Source: an uncultured Eubacteriaceae bacterium
GTDB lineage: Bacteria; Bacillota; Clostridia; Lachnospirales; CAG-274
NCBI GenBank assembly: GCA_946497035.1
Contig: CAMMIW010000006.1
Location: 32,786-96,785, forward strand
Direction of reading: 5' to 3'
Length of the DNA stretch: 64,000 nucleotides
The notes under the pieces are model-generated. The model worked only from the letters and a program-made list of their open reading frames with translations. It did no database searches and was not told the DNA's origin. The position numbers were made by a program, and so were the translations under genes. Below are positions 1 to 9,527 of this stretch, piece by piece; the stretch's first letter is position 1, and each line of letters opens with the position of its first letter.

Positions 1-1444
1 TTCTTATTACTTCTGTAAGATGCGTTGCAATAATAGCTGGAGGGTCTACAACTGTATAACCTAAAGCTTCTGCACGCTCTCTTTGAGTTTCTGTTATCCA
101 TAGAGCAGGTAACCCTAAATAAGGTTCTATAGTTTCTATACCGTCTATCTCTTCATCAATATAACCTGGGTTCATAGCCATATAATGATCAAATAATATT
201 TCTCCTTCGGCTACTTCTACACCTTTTATTAATATTTTATATTGGTTAGGTGCAAGCTTTATATCATCTCTAAGCCTTATAATAGGAACTACCGCACCTA
301 GCTCTAAAGCTATTTGCCTTCTAATCATAACAACCCTATCTAAAAGGTCTCCTCCTTGGCTGCTATCTACAAGAGGTATAAGACCATAACCAAATATTAA
401 TAATATAGGATCTACATTTAATAAAGAAATAACGTTTTCTGGGCGTCTAATTTCTTCAACCTCTTCATCTTCTGTAGTAATCTCTTCTGTAATAGCTTGT
501 ACCTTTTGGGCTTTGTCTAATTGATAACCACAGAATATTAAAACTATACCAAATGGAACAAAAAACATAGTTGGTAATGGTGTAAAACCTAAAGCCATCA
601 TAACAAAACCTGCTATATAAAGTGTTAAAGGTATGCTAAATAATTGTTTGGTAAGAGATTGTGTAATACCATCATCTTCGCTAGATTTAGTAACTAATAT
701 ACCTGTTGCTGTAGATATTAATATAGCTGGTATTTGGCCTACTAAACCATCACCTATCGTCATAAGGGTATAAACCTGCACCGCTTCGCCAAAAGGTAGC
801 TTTGTTCCTGTAGCAAGACCTGTCATACCAAGTGTTATACCACCTACTAAGTTTATAACAGTAATAATAATACCTGCTATAGCATCACCTTTTACGAACT
901 TAGAAGCACCATCCATAGCTCCATAAAAAGATGCTTCATCTTGAATTTCTTTTCTTCGTGCTTTAGCTTCTTCATCACTTATAAGGCCTGTGTTTAAGTC
1001 TGCATCTATAGCCATCTGTTTACCTGGCATAGCATCAAGCGTAAATCTTGCTGTAACCTCAGATACCCTCTCAGAACCTTTTGTAATAACCATAAAGTTT
1101 ACTAAAACCAAAATTAAAAATATAATTGTACCAACAACTATATTACCACCAGCAACAAAGTTACCAAATGTTTCTATAACTGTACCTGCATCACCTTTTA
1201 AAAGTATAAGCTTTGTAGATGATAAATTTAATGCTATCCTAAATAATGTTGTTACAAGTAATATTGTTGGAAACATACTCATATCAAGAGCTTTTTTAGA
1301 ATATATCGCATCTAAAAGAATTAATACAGCGAAAAATACATTAATCATAAATAAAAAGTCAAGTAAAATTGATGGTATTGGTATGATTAATACTAACACT
1401 ATTAGTATAATAAAAATACCTAAAAATGCTTCTTTTATTTTCAT
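1..1444 (-). CDS. flhA: Flagellar export apparatus protein FlhA (3' part cut by window edge)
   Basis: FlhA is the export-gate component of the flagellar type III secretion system: an N-terminal membrane domain conducts protons and a C-terminal cytosolic domain docks chaperone-substrate complexes. The start (ATG at 1444, reading leftward) opens a strongly hydrophobic N-terminus with several membrane segments. The family motifs TLFRIALNLSSTK and DAMPGKQMAIDADL are readable, followed by further membrane helices and the beginning of the cytosolic domain. 481 codons are present of roughly 690 usual, so about the last 30% lies outside the window. It follows flhB by 32 bp on the same strand, the usual flhB-flhA order. 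The identification is certain; only the C-terminus is unseen. Confidence 0.97.
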   Translation of the reverse strand, partial: MKIKEAFLGIFIILIVLVLIIPIPSILLDFLFMINVFFAVLILLDAIYSKKALDMSMFPTILLVTTLFRIALNLSSTKLILLKGDAGTVIETFGNFVAGGNIVVGTIIFLILVLVNFMVITKGSERVSEVTARFTLDAMPGKQMAIDADLNTGLISDEEAKARRKEIQDEASFYGAMDGASKFVKGDAIAGIIITVINLVGGITLGMTGLATGTKLPFGEAVQVYTLMTIGDGLVGQIPAILISTATGILVTKSSEDDGITQSLTKQLFSIPLTLYIAGFVMMALGFTPLPTMFFVPFGIVLIFCGYQLDKAQKVQAITEEITTEDEEVEEIRRPENVISLLNVDPILLIFGYGLIPLVDSSQGGDLLDRVVMIRRQIALELGAVVPIIRLRDDIKLAPNQYKILIKGVEVAEGEILFDHYMAMNPGYIDEEIDGIETIEPYLGLPALWITETQRERAEALGYTVVDPPAIIATHLTEVIR

Positions 1445-1476
1445 AAAAAATTCTCCATAAAATCTATATTAAAAGT

Positions 1477-2595
1477 TTAAACCATATTTTTAAGCTTATA
1501 AACAAAAGCAAGCACTTCTGCTACAGCTTGGTATAGCTCTGGTGGTATCTCTTTACCAACATCTACCGTGCTATATAAAGCTCTTGCTAATGGCTTATTT
1601 TCTACAATTTCAACTTTATTTTCTCTAGCTACATCTTTTATTTTTTGAGCTAAATGATCAACGCCTTTAGCTAAAACAATTGGTGCACCTTCTTTTTCCC
1701 TATCATATTTTATAGCAACAGCAAAATGAGTTGGGTTAGTTATAACAACATCTGCACCAGGCACCTCTTGCATCATTCTTTTTAAGGCAGATTCTCTCAT
1801 TTTTTGTCTAATTTGGCTTTTTATAATAGGATCACCTTCTACCTGTTTATATTCATCTTTTATCTCTTGCTTGCTCATTCTAAGCTTTTTGTTGTGAGAA
1901 TATTTTTGGTAAGCAAAATCTAAAACAGCTATTATTATAAAAAAGTAGCCTATTTTTAAACCAATATTTATACAAAGGTTACATATATATAAAACCCCTG
2001 AAAATAAATCCATATATGCTAAATTAAGTATTGGATATATCTCATCTTTTATAGAATTATATACAACTATTATTAAAAATGCTATTTTTATAATAGATAT
2101 AAGAGCATCTACTATTTGTTTAAAAGAAAATAACCTTTTAAAACCTGTAGCAGGGTTAAAAGCATCAAATTTTGGTTGTAAAGGTTTTGTTGTAGGGTGC
2201 CAACCTACCTGCATAATATTAGTTACTATCCCCACAAGCATAGCAACTATACAAATTGGCCCTGCTATAACCATACATCTTATCATTAAATATATAAATA
2301 AATCTAATAAATAGTCATCACTTATTATTTTATCAGCATCTTGTATTAATGTAAAGTTAAAATTCATTACACTAGCTATCTGCTCATACATAAAAGAACC
2401 TAACATTTTTAAGCTTAAAAAACCTACAATCAACGTTATAGCTGTAGCAATCTCTTTACTCATTGCTACCTGCCCTTCGCTTCTTGCTTTTTGTTTTTTT
2501 CTAGGTGTTGCTTTTTCTGTTTTTTCACCATCAAAAAAGCTTAAATTTATATCAATATAAAAACTATTTTCATCTTTTATTTTAGAAACTATCAT
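1477..2595 (-). CDS. flhB: Flagellar export switch protein FlhB
   Basis: FlhB sits in the export gate and switches substrate specificity from rod/hook to filament proteins after self-cleavage. The 372-residue product has four membrane segments in the first ~230 residues and a cytosolic domain holding the autocleavage motif NPTH at residues 287-290, so cleavage should be intact. The N-terminus (EKTEKATPRKK) matches the family, with about 20 extra residues before it. The start codon overlaps the fliR stop (ATGA), implying translational coupling. Length is close to the family norm of 350-380. Confidence 0.97.
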   Translation of the reverse strand: MIVSKIKDENSFYIDINLSFFDGEKTEKATPRKKQKARSEGQVAMSKEIATAITLIVGFLSLKMLGSFMYEQIASVMNFNFTLIQDADKIISDDYLLDLFIYLMIRCMVIAGPICIVAMLVGIVTNIMQVGWHPTTKPLQPKFDAFNPATGFKRLFSFKQIVDALISIIKIAFLIIVVYNSIKDEIYPILNLAYMDLFSGVLYICNLCINIGLKIGYFFIIIAVLDFAYQKYSHNKKLRMSKQEIKDEYKQVEGDPIIKSQIRQKMRESALKRMMQEVPGADVVITNPTHFAVAIKYDREKEGAPIVLAKGVDHLAQKIKDVARENKVEIVENKPLARALYSTVDVGKEIPPELYQAVAEVLAFVYKLKNMV

Positions 2596-3395
2596 GGCAT
2601 CATAACCTTTATAGAATTTAATATAAGCTCTGAAACTAAATTATATATCCTATAATATATCTCAGAAAATATTGGCACTATAACCCATAAAGTTGCTAAA
2701 CCTGCTATAACTTTAAGGGGCATACCAACAACAAAAACATTCATTTTAGGAACGGCTCTTACCAAAACACCAAGAACAACGTCCATTGTTAATATTACAC
2801 CTATAATAGGCAAAGCAAATAAAAAACCTATTTTAAAAAACTCTACCATTATATTTATAATACCAAAAAATAAACCACTATTGCCTAATATATATGATTT
2901 GCCAATTGGTAAAGATTTATAACTATAAAATATGGCAGTAATAACCATATGATGCCCTCTATTTATTATAAATAAAGCACATAATGAAAAATAGTATAAA
3001 TTACCTGTTATAGGCACCTGATTATTAGTCATAGGGTCAAACACATTTGCCATAGAATAACCTATTTGTTGATCTGTCATATGTCCTGTAAAATAAACAG
3101 AGTTAAATACAAAAAATACTATATAACTTATTATAGCACCAACAAAGAACTCTTTTAAAATTAACATAAAATAGCCCATAATACTATTAACATATACAAC
3201 CTCTGTAACATTTCCAGAGGTAAATATTATGGTAGATATAGCCATAGCTAGTCCTATTTTTAACATTGCTATACCATTATTACCGCCTATAACAGGCATA
3301 AACACTAAAAACCCTATAATTCTAACAAATATTAACATATATAAATCTGCATTATTAAATATATCAATTAAAACTTGGGCATTATCTAAATTCAT
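2592..3395 (-). CDS. fliR: Flagellar export protein FliR
   Basis: FliR is an inner-membrane component of the flagellar export gate and packs with FliP and FliQ into the FliP5Q4R1 channel. The 267-residue product is almost wholly hydrophobic with about six membrane helices. It has the typical FliR length and lies in the canonical fliP-fliQ-fliR-flhB order. The stop overlaps the flhB start by 4 bp, and fliQ ends 11 bp upstream. An ATG follows a purine-rich Shine-Dalgarno sequence (reading AAGGAGAG). Nothing unusual is seen. Confidence 0.96.
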   Translation of the reverse strand: MNLDNAQVLIDIFNNADLYMLIFVRIIGFLVFMPVIGGNNGIAMLKIGLAMAISTIIFTSGNVTEVVYVNSIMGYFMLILKEFFVGAIISYIVFFVFNSVYFTGHMTDQQIGYSMANVFDPMTNNQVPITGNLYYFSLCALFIINRGHHMVITAIFYSYKSLPIGKSYILGNSGLFFGIINIMVEFFKIGFLFALPIIGVILTMDVVLGVLVRAVPKMNVFVVGMPLKVIAGLATLWVIVPIFSEIYYRIYNLVSELILNSIKVMMP

Positions 3396-3406
3396 TTTAT
3401 CTCTCC

Positions 3407-3676
3407 TTAACGTACAAACCTAACAAGGTCTACATATAAGGCCAAAAATAGCTCTTTTATAGTGCTTATTATGAAAGGGCCAAAAATTATCAACGATAAA
3501 AAAACGGCTAATATTTTAGGTATAAGTGCTAAAGTTTGTTCATTAATAGATGTTATAGTTTGTATTATACTAACCACTATACCAACTATAAGACCTAATA
3601 ACAAAGGTGGTGCAGAAGCAAGTATAATTGTTTTTATACCCATTTGCATAATATTAATAACAGCATCTTCTGACAT
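3407..3676 (-). CDS. fliQ: Flagellar export protein FliQ
   Basis: FliQ is a small two-helix protein that packs around FliP in the export channel. The 89-residue product is the usual size, has two long hydrophobic segments (about 15-40 and 50-75), and carries the family-typical QTITSINEQTLALIPK region between them. It sits 11 bp after fliP and 11 bp before fliR on the minus strand, as in most Firmicutes flagellar operons. Confidence 0.96.
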   Translation of the reverse strand: MSEDAVINIMQMGIKTIILASAPPLLLGLIVGIVVSIIQTITSINEQTLALIPKILAVFLSLIIFGPFIISTIKELFLALYVDLVRFVR

Positions 3677-3687
3677 AAAAATCCCCC

Positions 3688-4458
3688 TTATCCTGTAAAT
3701 GTTTTTATAATACTACCAACAATCAAGTTCCAACCATCTATCATTATAAAAAATATTATTTTAAATGGTGCCGATATTAAAGCAGGTGGTAACATCATCA
3801 TACCCATAGCCATAAGAACAGAAGATACAACCATATCTATAACTATAAAAGGTATATAAATTATAAAACCTATTATAAAACCTTTTGTAACCTCACCTAT
3901 TATAAAGGAAGGTATAAGAACAGAATTAGGCACTTCATCTGGACTATTATAAGATTCTATCCCTGCTAAATCTGTAAATAGCTTTAAATCTTTATCACTA
4001 ACTTGTGTAAACATAAACTCTCTTATAGGCTTCATAGATTCATCTATAAATTGTTGTTGAGATATTTTACCTTCAGAATAAGGCTTAAATGCCTTTTCAT
4101 TTATTTGTTTTATAGTTGGTGACATTATAAATATAGTTAAAAATAAAGCTATACCAATAATTATTTGGTTAGGTGGCATTTGTTGCGTACCTAAAGCATT
4201 TCTTAAAAAATGTAAAGATATAATAATTCTGGTAAATGATGTAAGCATTATTATTATAGATGGTGCTAACGTTATTATAGTAAATAAAACTATTAATTGA
4301 ACTGAGGTTGAAACACCTCCGTTTGAATCTCCACCAAGAGTAATGCTAACGTCTGGTAAAATATTATTTGCAAAAACAGTATAGGAGGTAAATACTATAC
4401 AAGAAAAAATAATAGCTATAAAACTAACTAGTTTTGCTAAAGTTTTTTTATTTTTCAT
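3688..4458 (-). CDS. fliP: Flagellar export protein FliP
   Basis: FliP forms the core of the export channel in the membrane. The 256-residue product has an N-terminal signal-like segment (residues ~10-30), a second hydrophobic segment, and the family block TSFTRIIISLHFLRNALG followed by QQMPPNQI. A soluble loop and two further helices come next, including the methionine-rich MGMMMLPP gate. The start overlaps the end of fliO by 11 bp, so the two are probably translationally coupled. Length is normal. Confidence 0.97.
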   Translation of the reverse strand: MKNKKTLAKLVSFIAIIFSCIVFTSYTVFANNILPDVSITLGGDSNGGVSTSVQLIVLFTIITLAPSIIIMLTSFTRIIISLHFLRNALGTQQMPPNQIIIGIALFLTIFIMSPTIKQINEKAFKPYSEGKISQQQFIDESMKPIREFMFTQVSDKDLKLFTDLAGIESYNSPDEVPNSVLIPSFIIGEVTKGFIIGFIIYIPFIVIDMVVSSVLMAMGMMMLPPALISAPFKIIFFIMIDGWNLIVGSIIKTFTG

Positions 4459-4852
4459 ATTTACCTCCTTTTTTATCTTTAGTTTTTATATTATTCATAT
4501 ATTGCTTTAGTTGTTTTTCAAAAGGTAAAGATGGTTCATTATTATTTATTTCTAAATTTTCCCCATCTATTTCAGATAACATTCTTATGCCTTCTTTTGA
4601 AGAACTAATTAAAAAATATTGTTTATTCACTTGTATAATATGAATATGATGAAAACCTATAGATATAGTTTCTAAAATTTTCATATTATTTTTAGTCATA
4701 TTTTTCATTTTTGCACCTGCTATAAACCTTGTAGCATAATAAGCTAAAAATATAACAAGCACAAAAATAAAAATAAGAAATATAAGCTGAAAAGCCATTT
4801 CCAAAAAACTTGTACTTTGGCTTTTTTGCACTATATTAGATAATATTGCCAT
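4448..4852 (-). CDS. fliO: Flagellar biosynthesis protein FliO/FliZ family
   Basis: FliO helps FliP assemble into the export channel and is the least conserved component. The 134-residue product has one membrane helix (about residues 17-45), then a small cytosolic domain with the family-like stretch ILETISIGFHHIHIIQVNKQY. Its position between cheY and fliP is the standard one. It starts 3 bp after the cheY stop. Identification rests on domain shape and position as much as on sequence. Confidence 0.9.
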   Translation of the reverse strand: MAILSNIVQKSQSTSFLEMAFQLIFLIFIFVLVIFLAYYATRFIAGAKMKNMTKNNMKILETISIGFHHIHIIQVNKQYFLISSSKEGIRMLSEIDGENLEINNNEPSLPFEKQLKQYMNNIKTKDKKGGKYEK

Positions 4853-4855
4853 AAA

Positions 4856-5218
4856 TTATCCTATAACTTTCTTAACAGCCTCTAAAACTCTGTCTGGTTG
4901 GAAAGGCTTAACAATAAAGTCTTTAGCTCCTGCTTGTATAGCCTCAATAACCATAGCTTGTTGCCCCATAGCAGAACACATAATTATTAATGCATTTGGA
5001 TCTGCACCTTTTATAGCTTTAGCAGCTTGTATACCATCCATCTCTGGCATAGTAATATCCATAACAACTAAATTTGGTTTAAGCTCATTATATTTTTCTA
5101 CAGCTTGAGCGCCATTTTCAGCTTCACCAACTACATTGTAACCATTTTTTGTAAGTATATCCTTTAACATCATTCTCATAAAAGCAGCATCATCAACTAA
5201 AAGTATATTGTTTGACAT
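4856..5218 (-). CDS. cheY: Chemotaxis response regulator CheY
   Basis: CheY is a single-domain response regulator that carries the chemotaxis signal from CheA to the flagellar switch. The 120-residue product is one receiver domain: acidic pair D9/D10, phosphoacceptor D54 in VVMDITMPEMDG, a Ser at position 82 where Thr/Ser is required, and the invariant Lys at 104 in VKPF. It is placed directly after fliY, whose product belongs to the family that dephosphorylates CheY-P, so signal and its removal are encoded side by side. A good AAGGAG precedes the ATG. Confidence 0.95.
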   Translation of the reverse strand: MSNNILLVDDAAFMRMMLKDILTKNGYNVVGEAENGAQAVEKYNELKPNLVVMDITMPEMDGIQAAKAIKGADPNALIIMCSAMGQQAMVIEAIQAGAKDFIVKPFQPDRVLEAVKKVIG

Positions 5219-5288
5219 TTTTTTTACACTCCTTATTATTAAAATTTTTATTTTTTATATAATATATAATTATATTTTTATATTTTTG

Positions 5289-6437
5289 CTATATTCTTTC
5301 TTCAGCGTTTATAATATCGGTAACCCTCACACCAAAGTTTTCATCAATAACAACAACTTCTCCTCTAGCTATAAACTTTCCATTAACAAGTATATCTATA
5401 GGCTCACCTGCTAATTTATCAAGCTCTATAACCGTACCAGGGTTAAACTCTAAAATTTCTTTTATAGGTTTTCTTGTTCTACCTAGCTCTACCGTAACCT
5501 CTAAAGGTACATCTCTAATTATAGTAATATTTTCTTTTTGTTGAGCAAGCTCATTCATATCAAAACTTTGAAACTGAGCAGCTTGAACATTTACGTTATT
5601 ATGCATAATATTACTTTGTTGTGGTTGCATCTGCATTTGCGGCTGCATCTGCATTTGTGGTTGCATAGCAGGTTGTGGTGCTGGAGCAACTTGAGGTTGA
5701 GGCGCAGCAGCCTGAGGTGTTGGTTGTGTAGTAGGCTCTGGCGTTTGAGTATCTGTTTGGTTATTACTTCCTGTAAGCTTATCTATAATACTTTGGGCAA
5801 ATTCTATTGGTAGCAATTGCATTATCTCACTATCAATAAAATCGTGCACAACCATTCTGAAAGAATTACACACCATATGCTCATCATTAGCGGTAAAATC
5901 TTCAAAAAATGTATCATCATCAAACTTTAAAATAAAAGCTTGAGGTGTATCAATATCTATTTTATAACCTAACATAGACGATAAAGATGTAGAAGAAGAA
6001 CCAACCATTTGGTTCATAGCTTCAGATATAGCACTTAAGTCTAACTCTGTAAGCTCTTCATCTAAAGGCACATTGCCATCTCCACCCATCATAAGGTTAG
6101 CTATTATTTTTACGTCTTCTTGTTTTAATATAAGAAGGTTTGAACCTATAAGCCCTTCTTTATAATTAATCTTAAGCCCAACACAAGGCTTATCATATTT
6201 ACTAGATAGTTCTTTTGGATAAACCATACTAACTGTAGGTGTAGATATTTCTACCTTATTGTTTAAAAGAGCAGATAAAGTGGTAGCAGCTGTTCCCATA
6301 CTAATATTACCAACTTCACCTAGTATATCTCTATTTTGTGATGTTAATAATTCGTTATCTGAGCTATTATTTTCACCTGTAGCTACACTATCGCCTAGCA
6401 ACGCATTTATTTCTTCTTGTGAAAGCATATCGCTCAT
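5289..6437 (-). CDS. fliY: Flagellar motor switch phosphatase FliY (FliN-type C-terminus)
   Basis: FliY is a switch-complex protein that joins a CheC-like CheY-P phosphatase to a FliN-like C-ring domain. Residues 1-16 (LSQEEINALLG) form a CheY-P-binding-type motif nearly the same as in FliM next door. Both CheC active-site signatures are present: E41/N44 in GEVGN and E139/N142 in EAMN. Residues ~225-280 are a Gln/Pro/Met-rich linker with tandem QPQMQM units. The C-terminal ~80 residues match FliN (VELGRTRKPIKEIL). The 382-residue length agrees with the B. subtilis protein. fliM ends 3 bp upstream. Confidence 0.96.
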   Translation of the reverse strand: MSDMLSQEEINALLGDSVATGENNSSDNELLTSQNRDILGEVGNISMGTAATTLSALLNNKVEISTPTVSMVYPKELSSKYDKPCVGLKINYKEGLIGSNLLILKQEDVKIIANLMMGGDGNVPLDEELTELDLSAISEAMNQMVGSSSTSLSSMLGYKIDIDTPQAFILKFDDDTFFEDFTANDEHMVCNSFRMVVHDFIDSEIMQLLPIEFAQSIIDKLTGSNNQTDTQTPEPTTQPTPQAAAPQPQVAPAPQPAMQPQMQMQPQMQMQPQQSNIMHNNVNVQAAQFQSFDMNELAQQKENITIIRDVPLEVTVELGRTRKPIKEILEFNPGTVIELDKLAGEPIDILVNGKFIARGEVVVIDENFGVRVTDIINAEERI

Positions 6438-6440
6438 TTT

Positions 6441-7418
6441 TTATTCCCCCTTCCTAATAATAGAAGTTATTTGTATTGCATTTTTACCTTTATTTACACC
6501 AGGCTTAGCATAAAATTTGGTTATATCTCCAACTTGTACTTTAAAGTCAGAAGTTACATAAGAATCGAGAGGTATAACATCACCTACTTGTATGTTTATA
6601 AACTCATCGACAGTAATGTTGGTTTTACCAACTATAACAGATATAGGTATAGTAGCCTCTTCTAATTGTCTTTCCACAAAAGGTCTATATTGGGTATCAC
6701 TGTTTTCACTAGAGTTAGCAAACCAATGTTTCGTATTTAAGTTTCCAACAATAGGCTCTATAACAATATAAGGTATACAAAAGTTCATTAAGCCTTCAAC
6801 ATTTCCTACCTTGATGCTTAAAGTTACTAATGCAACCATTTCATTAGGCGACATAATTTGAGCAAATTGAGAGTTTGTTTCTAGCTTTTCTAAATATGGC
6901 TTTATTTCACAAACTTGTTGCCAAGGTTCTTCTAGCCTTTCTACAAGCTTATCCATAATTCTGCTTAGCAAAGTAACCTCTATTTCTGTAAATTCTCTTG
7001 TTTTATTAATAGTTTCGCCAGATCCACCAAGCATTCTATCTATCATAGCATAACCGGTGCTAGCAGATAAATCTAATATAACCGAGCCTTTAAAAGGGCT
7101 AAAATTTATTATGCTAAGAACAACCGGATTTAATAATGAGTTATTAAACTCTCCATAAGTAACTTGTTCTGAACTTATAACTTCTATATTAGTTGTTGTT
7201 CTCAAATAACCTGTTAAAAATGAAGAAGATATTCTAGCAAAGTTATCAAATATAATTTCTAATGTTCTAAGCTGCTCCTTACCAAATTTAGATGGCCTAG
7301 CAAAGTTATATAAGCTTACCTTTTTTTCATCTATAGGATCTTTTTCTATAACGTCGTTACCGCTAGCCATAGCATTAAGCAACTTGTCTATTTCGTCTTG
7401 AGATAAAATCTCACTCAT
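6441..7418 (-). CDS. fliM: Flagellar motor switch protein FliM
   Basis: FliM is the middle C-ring protein that binds CheY-P and passes the switch signal to FliG. The product has an N-terminal CheY-P-binding motif (LSQDEIDKLL), the middle domain with GSGET near the start of its second half, and a C-terminal FliN-like domain (VIVGKTNITVDEFINIQVGD). 325 residues is standard. A purine-rich AGGTAGGTGA lies upstream of the ATG. Neighbours fliL and fliY are as expected. Confidence 0.97.
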   Translation of the reverse strand: MSEILSQDEIDKLLNAMASGNDVIEKDPIDEKKVSLYNFARPSKFGKEQLRTLEIIFDNFARISSSFLTGYLRTTTNIEVISSEQVTYGEFNNSLLNPVVLSIINFSPFKGSVILDLSASTGYAMIDRMLGGSGETINKTREFTEIEVTLLSRIMDKLVERLEEPWQQVCEIKPYLEKLETNSQFAQIMSPNEMVALVTLSIKVGNVEGLMNFCIPYIVIEPIVGNLNTKHWFANSSENSDTQYRPFVERQLEEATIPISVIVGKTNITVDEFINIQVGDVIPLDSYVTSDFKVQVGDITKFYAKPGVNKGKNAIQITSIIRKGE

Positions 7419-7452
7419 TTATATATCACCTACCTTCCTAAAATATCTTAAA

Positions 7453-7947
7453 TTATTGGTAGAACAACTCATCAATGTACACATCAACTATAAGATTAGT
7501 TCCAAAAGCTTCTTGCAATTTTAATAATATTTCATCTTTAAGAACAACTCTTGCATCTGGTGCTTTCATTTCTTCATAAGTTTTACTTCTACAAACACCT
7601 ATTATTATATCCTTTATAGCAGATTTTTGCAATTCCAAAGTAGCTAAAAGTTTTTGTGCCTCTTTAGAAGTATCTTTGCTTGTGTTTATACCTAAACTAA
7701 CATTAACTTTTATAACATGCTCTTTTTTATCTGTCCCTTCTAATAAGTTTGTTAAAATAGGCTCACCTATTGGAAAAGGTGTTATATCTTCAATAGGCAC
7801 TGTTTGTTGAACAGTGATGTTATTATCTGTTTGTTCACCAGTTTTATTCATAGCCTTATAAAGAAAACCAAATCCTACAGCAAATAAAATTAATAATGTT
7901 ACTAATAGTACAATTATTAATATCATCCCCATTTTATTTTTTCCCAT
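7453..7947 (-). CDS. fliL: Flagellar basal body-associated protein FliL
   Basis: FliL surrounds the stator complex and stabilises it under load. The 164-residue product has a short basic N-terminus, one membrane helix at about residues 8-30, and a periplasm-side (here extracytoplasmic) domain ending in VDVYIDELFYQ, the usual FliL ending. It lies between motB and fliM, the common Clostridia order. Confidence 0.93.
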   Translation of the reverse strand: MGKNKMGMILIIVLLVTLLILFAVGFGFLYKAMNKTGEQTDNNITVQQTVPIEDITPFPIGEPILTNLLEGTDKKEHVIKVNVSLGINTSKDTSKEAQKLLATLELQKSAIKDIIIGVCRSKTYEEMKAPDARVVLKDEILLKLQEAFGTNLIVDVYIDELFYQ

Positions 7948-7966
7948 TTTTACTTGTCCTCCTTAA

Positions 7967-8722
7967 TTATAGCTCATTATTATAGTATTTGCTAATTACT
8001 TTTATCTCAACTCTCCTATTGATAGCCCTATTTTCTGGTGTATCGTTAGGAGCTTTTGGCCTATATTCGCCATATCCTTCTGTGGATATTCTATCGGGAG
8101 AAAAATTTTTTATATCTGTAAAATACGTTGCTACAGATATTGCTCTAGCTGCTGACAAGTACCAGTTGTTTGGATATTTAGCCGTATTAATAGGCCTATT
8201 ATCTGTGTGTCCTTCTATTTTTATATTGTTATCAGGATACTGTAATAATTGATCTGCTACTTGAGATAGTATGTTAGTAGCATCTGGCTTTAAATCTGCG
8301 CTACCACTTTCAAATAAAATACCATCTTTAAAATTTAAAGTTATATATCTGTCGTTTTGTTCAACTTCTATTTTATCTTGAAGGTTATTTTCTGCAAAAT
8401 AAGTTTTAAATTCTTCTGCCATATTATCTAGCTCTTCTTTGCCCTTATTTTCAAACTCTTTGTCTGAACTTCCTTGAACCTGTGGCATTTCAACAATACC
8501 ATTACCTAAAGCCTCTAAAACACCCGCTGCTTGTGTTTGAGATATAGATATTTTACTATTTTTAAATGATGCGGCAATTTGTGCAAATTTTTCTGCATCT
8601 TGAGTTGAGGTTGCAAACATAAGAACGAAGAAACACAATAGCAAGGTAACCATATCGCCATAAGTCCCCATCCATTCGGCAAGACCTTGTTTTATTTCTA
8701 TTTTTTTCTCTTTTTTTGCCAT
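7967..8722 (-). CDS. motB: Flagellar stator protein MotB (OmpA-like peptidoglycan binding)
   Basis: MotB is the stator subunit that anchors the motor to peptidoglycan. One membrane helix follows the motif WMGTYGDMVTLLLCF, with the proton-accepting Asp at residue 23. The C-terminal half is an OmpA/MotB domain with IEGHTDNRPI and the arginine-rich NRAINRRVEIKV. 251 residues is normal. It lies 11 bp after motA. Proton rather than sodium use is likely from the family but cannot be settled from this sequence alone. Confidence 0.96.
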   Translation of the reverse strand: MAKKEKKIEIKQGLAEWMGTYGDMVTLLLCFFVLMFATSTQDAEKFAQIAASFKNSKISISQTQAAGVLEALGNGIVEMPQVQGSSDKEFENKGKEELDNMAEEFKTYFAENNLQDKIEVEQNDRYITLNFKDGILFESGSADLKPDATNILSQVADQLLQYPDNNIKIEGHTDNRPINTAKYPNNWYLSAARAISVATYFTDIKNFSPDRISTEGYGEYRPKAPNDTPENRAINRRVEIKVISKYYNNEL

Positions 8723-8733
8723 ATGATCAACTC

Positions 8734-9510
8734 CTATTCACTAGAGCCTTCACCAAAAGAATCTCTAAGAGATGGTGCTATGAAAACTTTAAGTTTCTCT
8801 TCTATTATACGAGGGTTTTCTCCGGCAGCAATAGATAATATACCCTCTACAATAATTTCTTTAACTAACATTTCTTGCTTACTGTAATATTTCATTTTAT
8901 TAGCAATAGGTGTAGATAACCAGTTAGCAAAAAGCGACCCATAAAATGTTGTTATAATGGCAACGGCCATCTTAGGACCGATAGTTGTAGGATCATCTAG
9001 GTTTTGAAGCATTATAACCAGACCAACTAGTGTACCAACCATACCCCAAGCAGGAAACTGAGATGCCATAAGCTCCCAAATTTCTATATTTTCCTTATGT
9101 CTATCTTCTATATAGCCCATTTCTGTTTCTAATACATTTCTAACAAGCTCTTGATCCGTACCGTCTACTACAAGCATTATACCTTTTCTTAAAAACCCAT
9201 TCATATCTGCAGATTTATCGTCAAGAGCTAATAAACCTTCTTTTCTAGCAACGTTTGCAAGCTCTATAACATCTTTTATAGCTGCTATCGGATCTACATT
9301 ATCTGGCTTAAATATTTTACCTGTACTTTTCATAGCTTTTAAAAAGCTTGGTAAAGGATATGATGCTATAACGGCAGACATAGCACCACCAACAGTAATC
9401 ATAAATGATGGTGGATCTATAAAGCTTCCTATATTACCTCCACCTATAATAATTGATATAATAGTAAAGGCCATACCTGCAACTAAGCCTATAATTAAAC
9501 CTAATTCCAT
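8734..9510 (-). CDS. motA: Flagellar stator protein MotA
   Basis: MotA forms the ion-conducting ring around MotB and pushes on FliG. The 258-residue product has four predicted membrane helices (two near the N-terminus, two around residues 145-200), a cytosolic loop with charged residues in between, and the MotA-typical FPAWGMVGTLVGLVIML stretch. motA-motB directly follow flbD, as in many Clostridia. Confidence 0.96.
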   Translation of the reverse strand: MELGLIIGLVAGMAFTIISIIIGGGNIGSFIDPPSFMITVGGAMSAVIASYPLPSFLKAMKSTGKIFKPDNVDPIAAIKDVIELANVARKEGLLALDDKSADMNGFLRKGIMLVVDGTDQELVRNVLETEMGYIEDRHKENIEIWELMASQFPAWGMVGTLVGLVIMLQNLDDPTTIGPKMAVAIITTFYGSLFANWLSTPIANKMKYYSKQEMLVKEIIVEGILSIAAGENPRIIEEKLKVFIAPSLRDSFGEGSSE

Positions 9511-9527
9511 TTTCCATTTGCTCCCCT

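Noticed and set aside
990..1460. Plus-strand open frame of 156 codons opposite flhA
   Set aside because: It lies wholly antisense to the clear FlhA coding sequence, has no family features and reflects reverse-complement codon bias; the same holds for the many antisense frames over the flagellar genes.
5600..5700. Short tandem repeats that could suggest a CRISPR-like or minisatellite array
   Set aside because: The units are in frame inside fliY and encode its Gln/Pro/Met-rich linker; there are no spacers.
5538..5813. Plus-strand frame rich in Leu/Arg/Trp opposite fliY
   Set aside because: It is the antisense of the repetitive QPQMQM linker of FliY; no start signal or family match.
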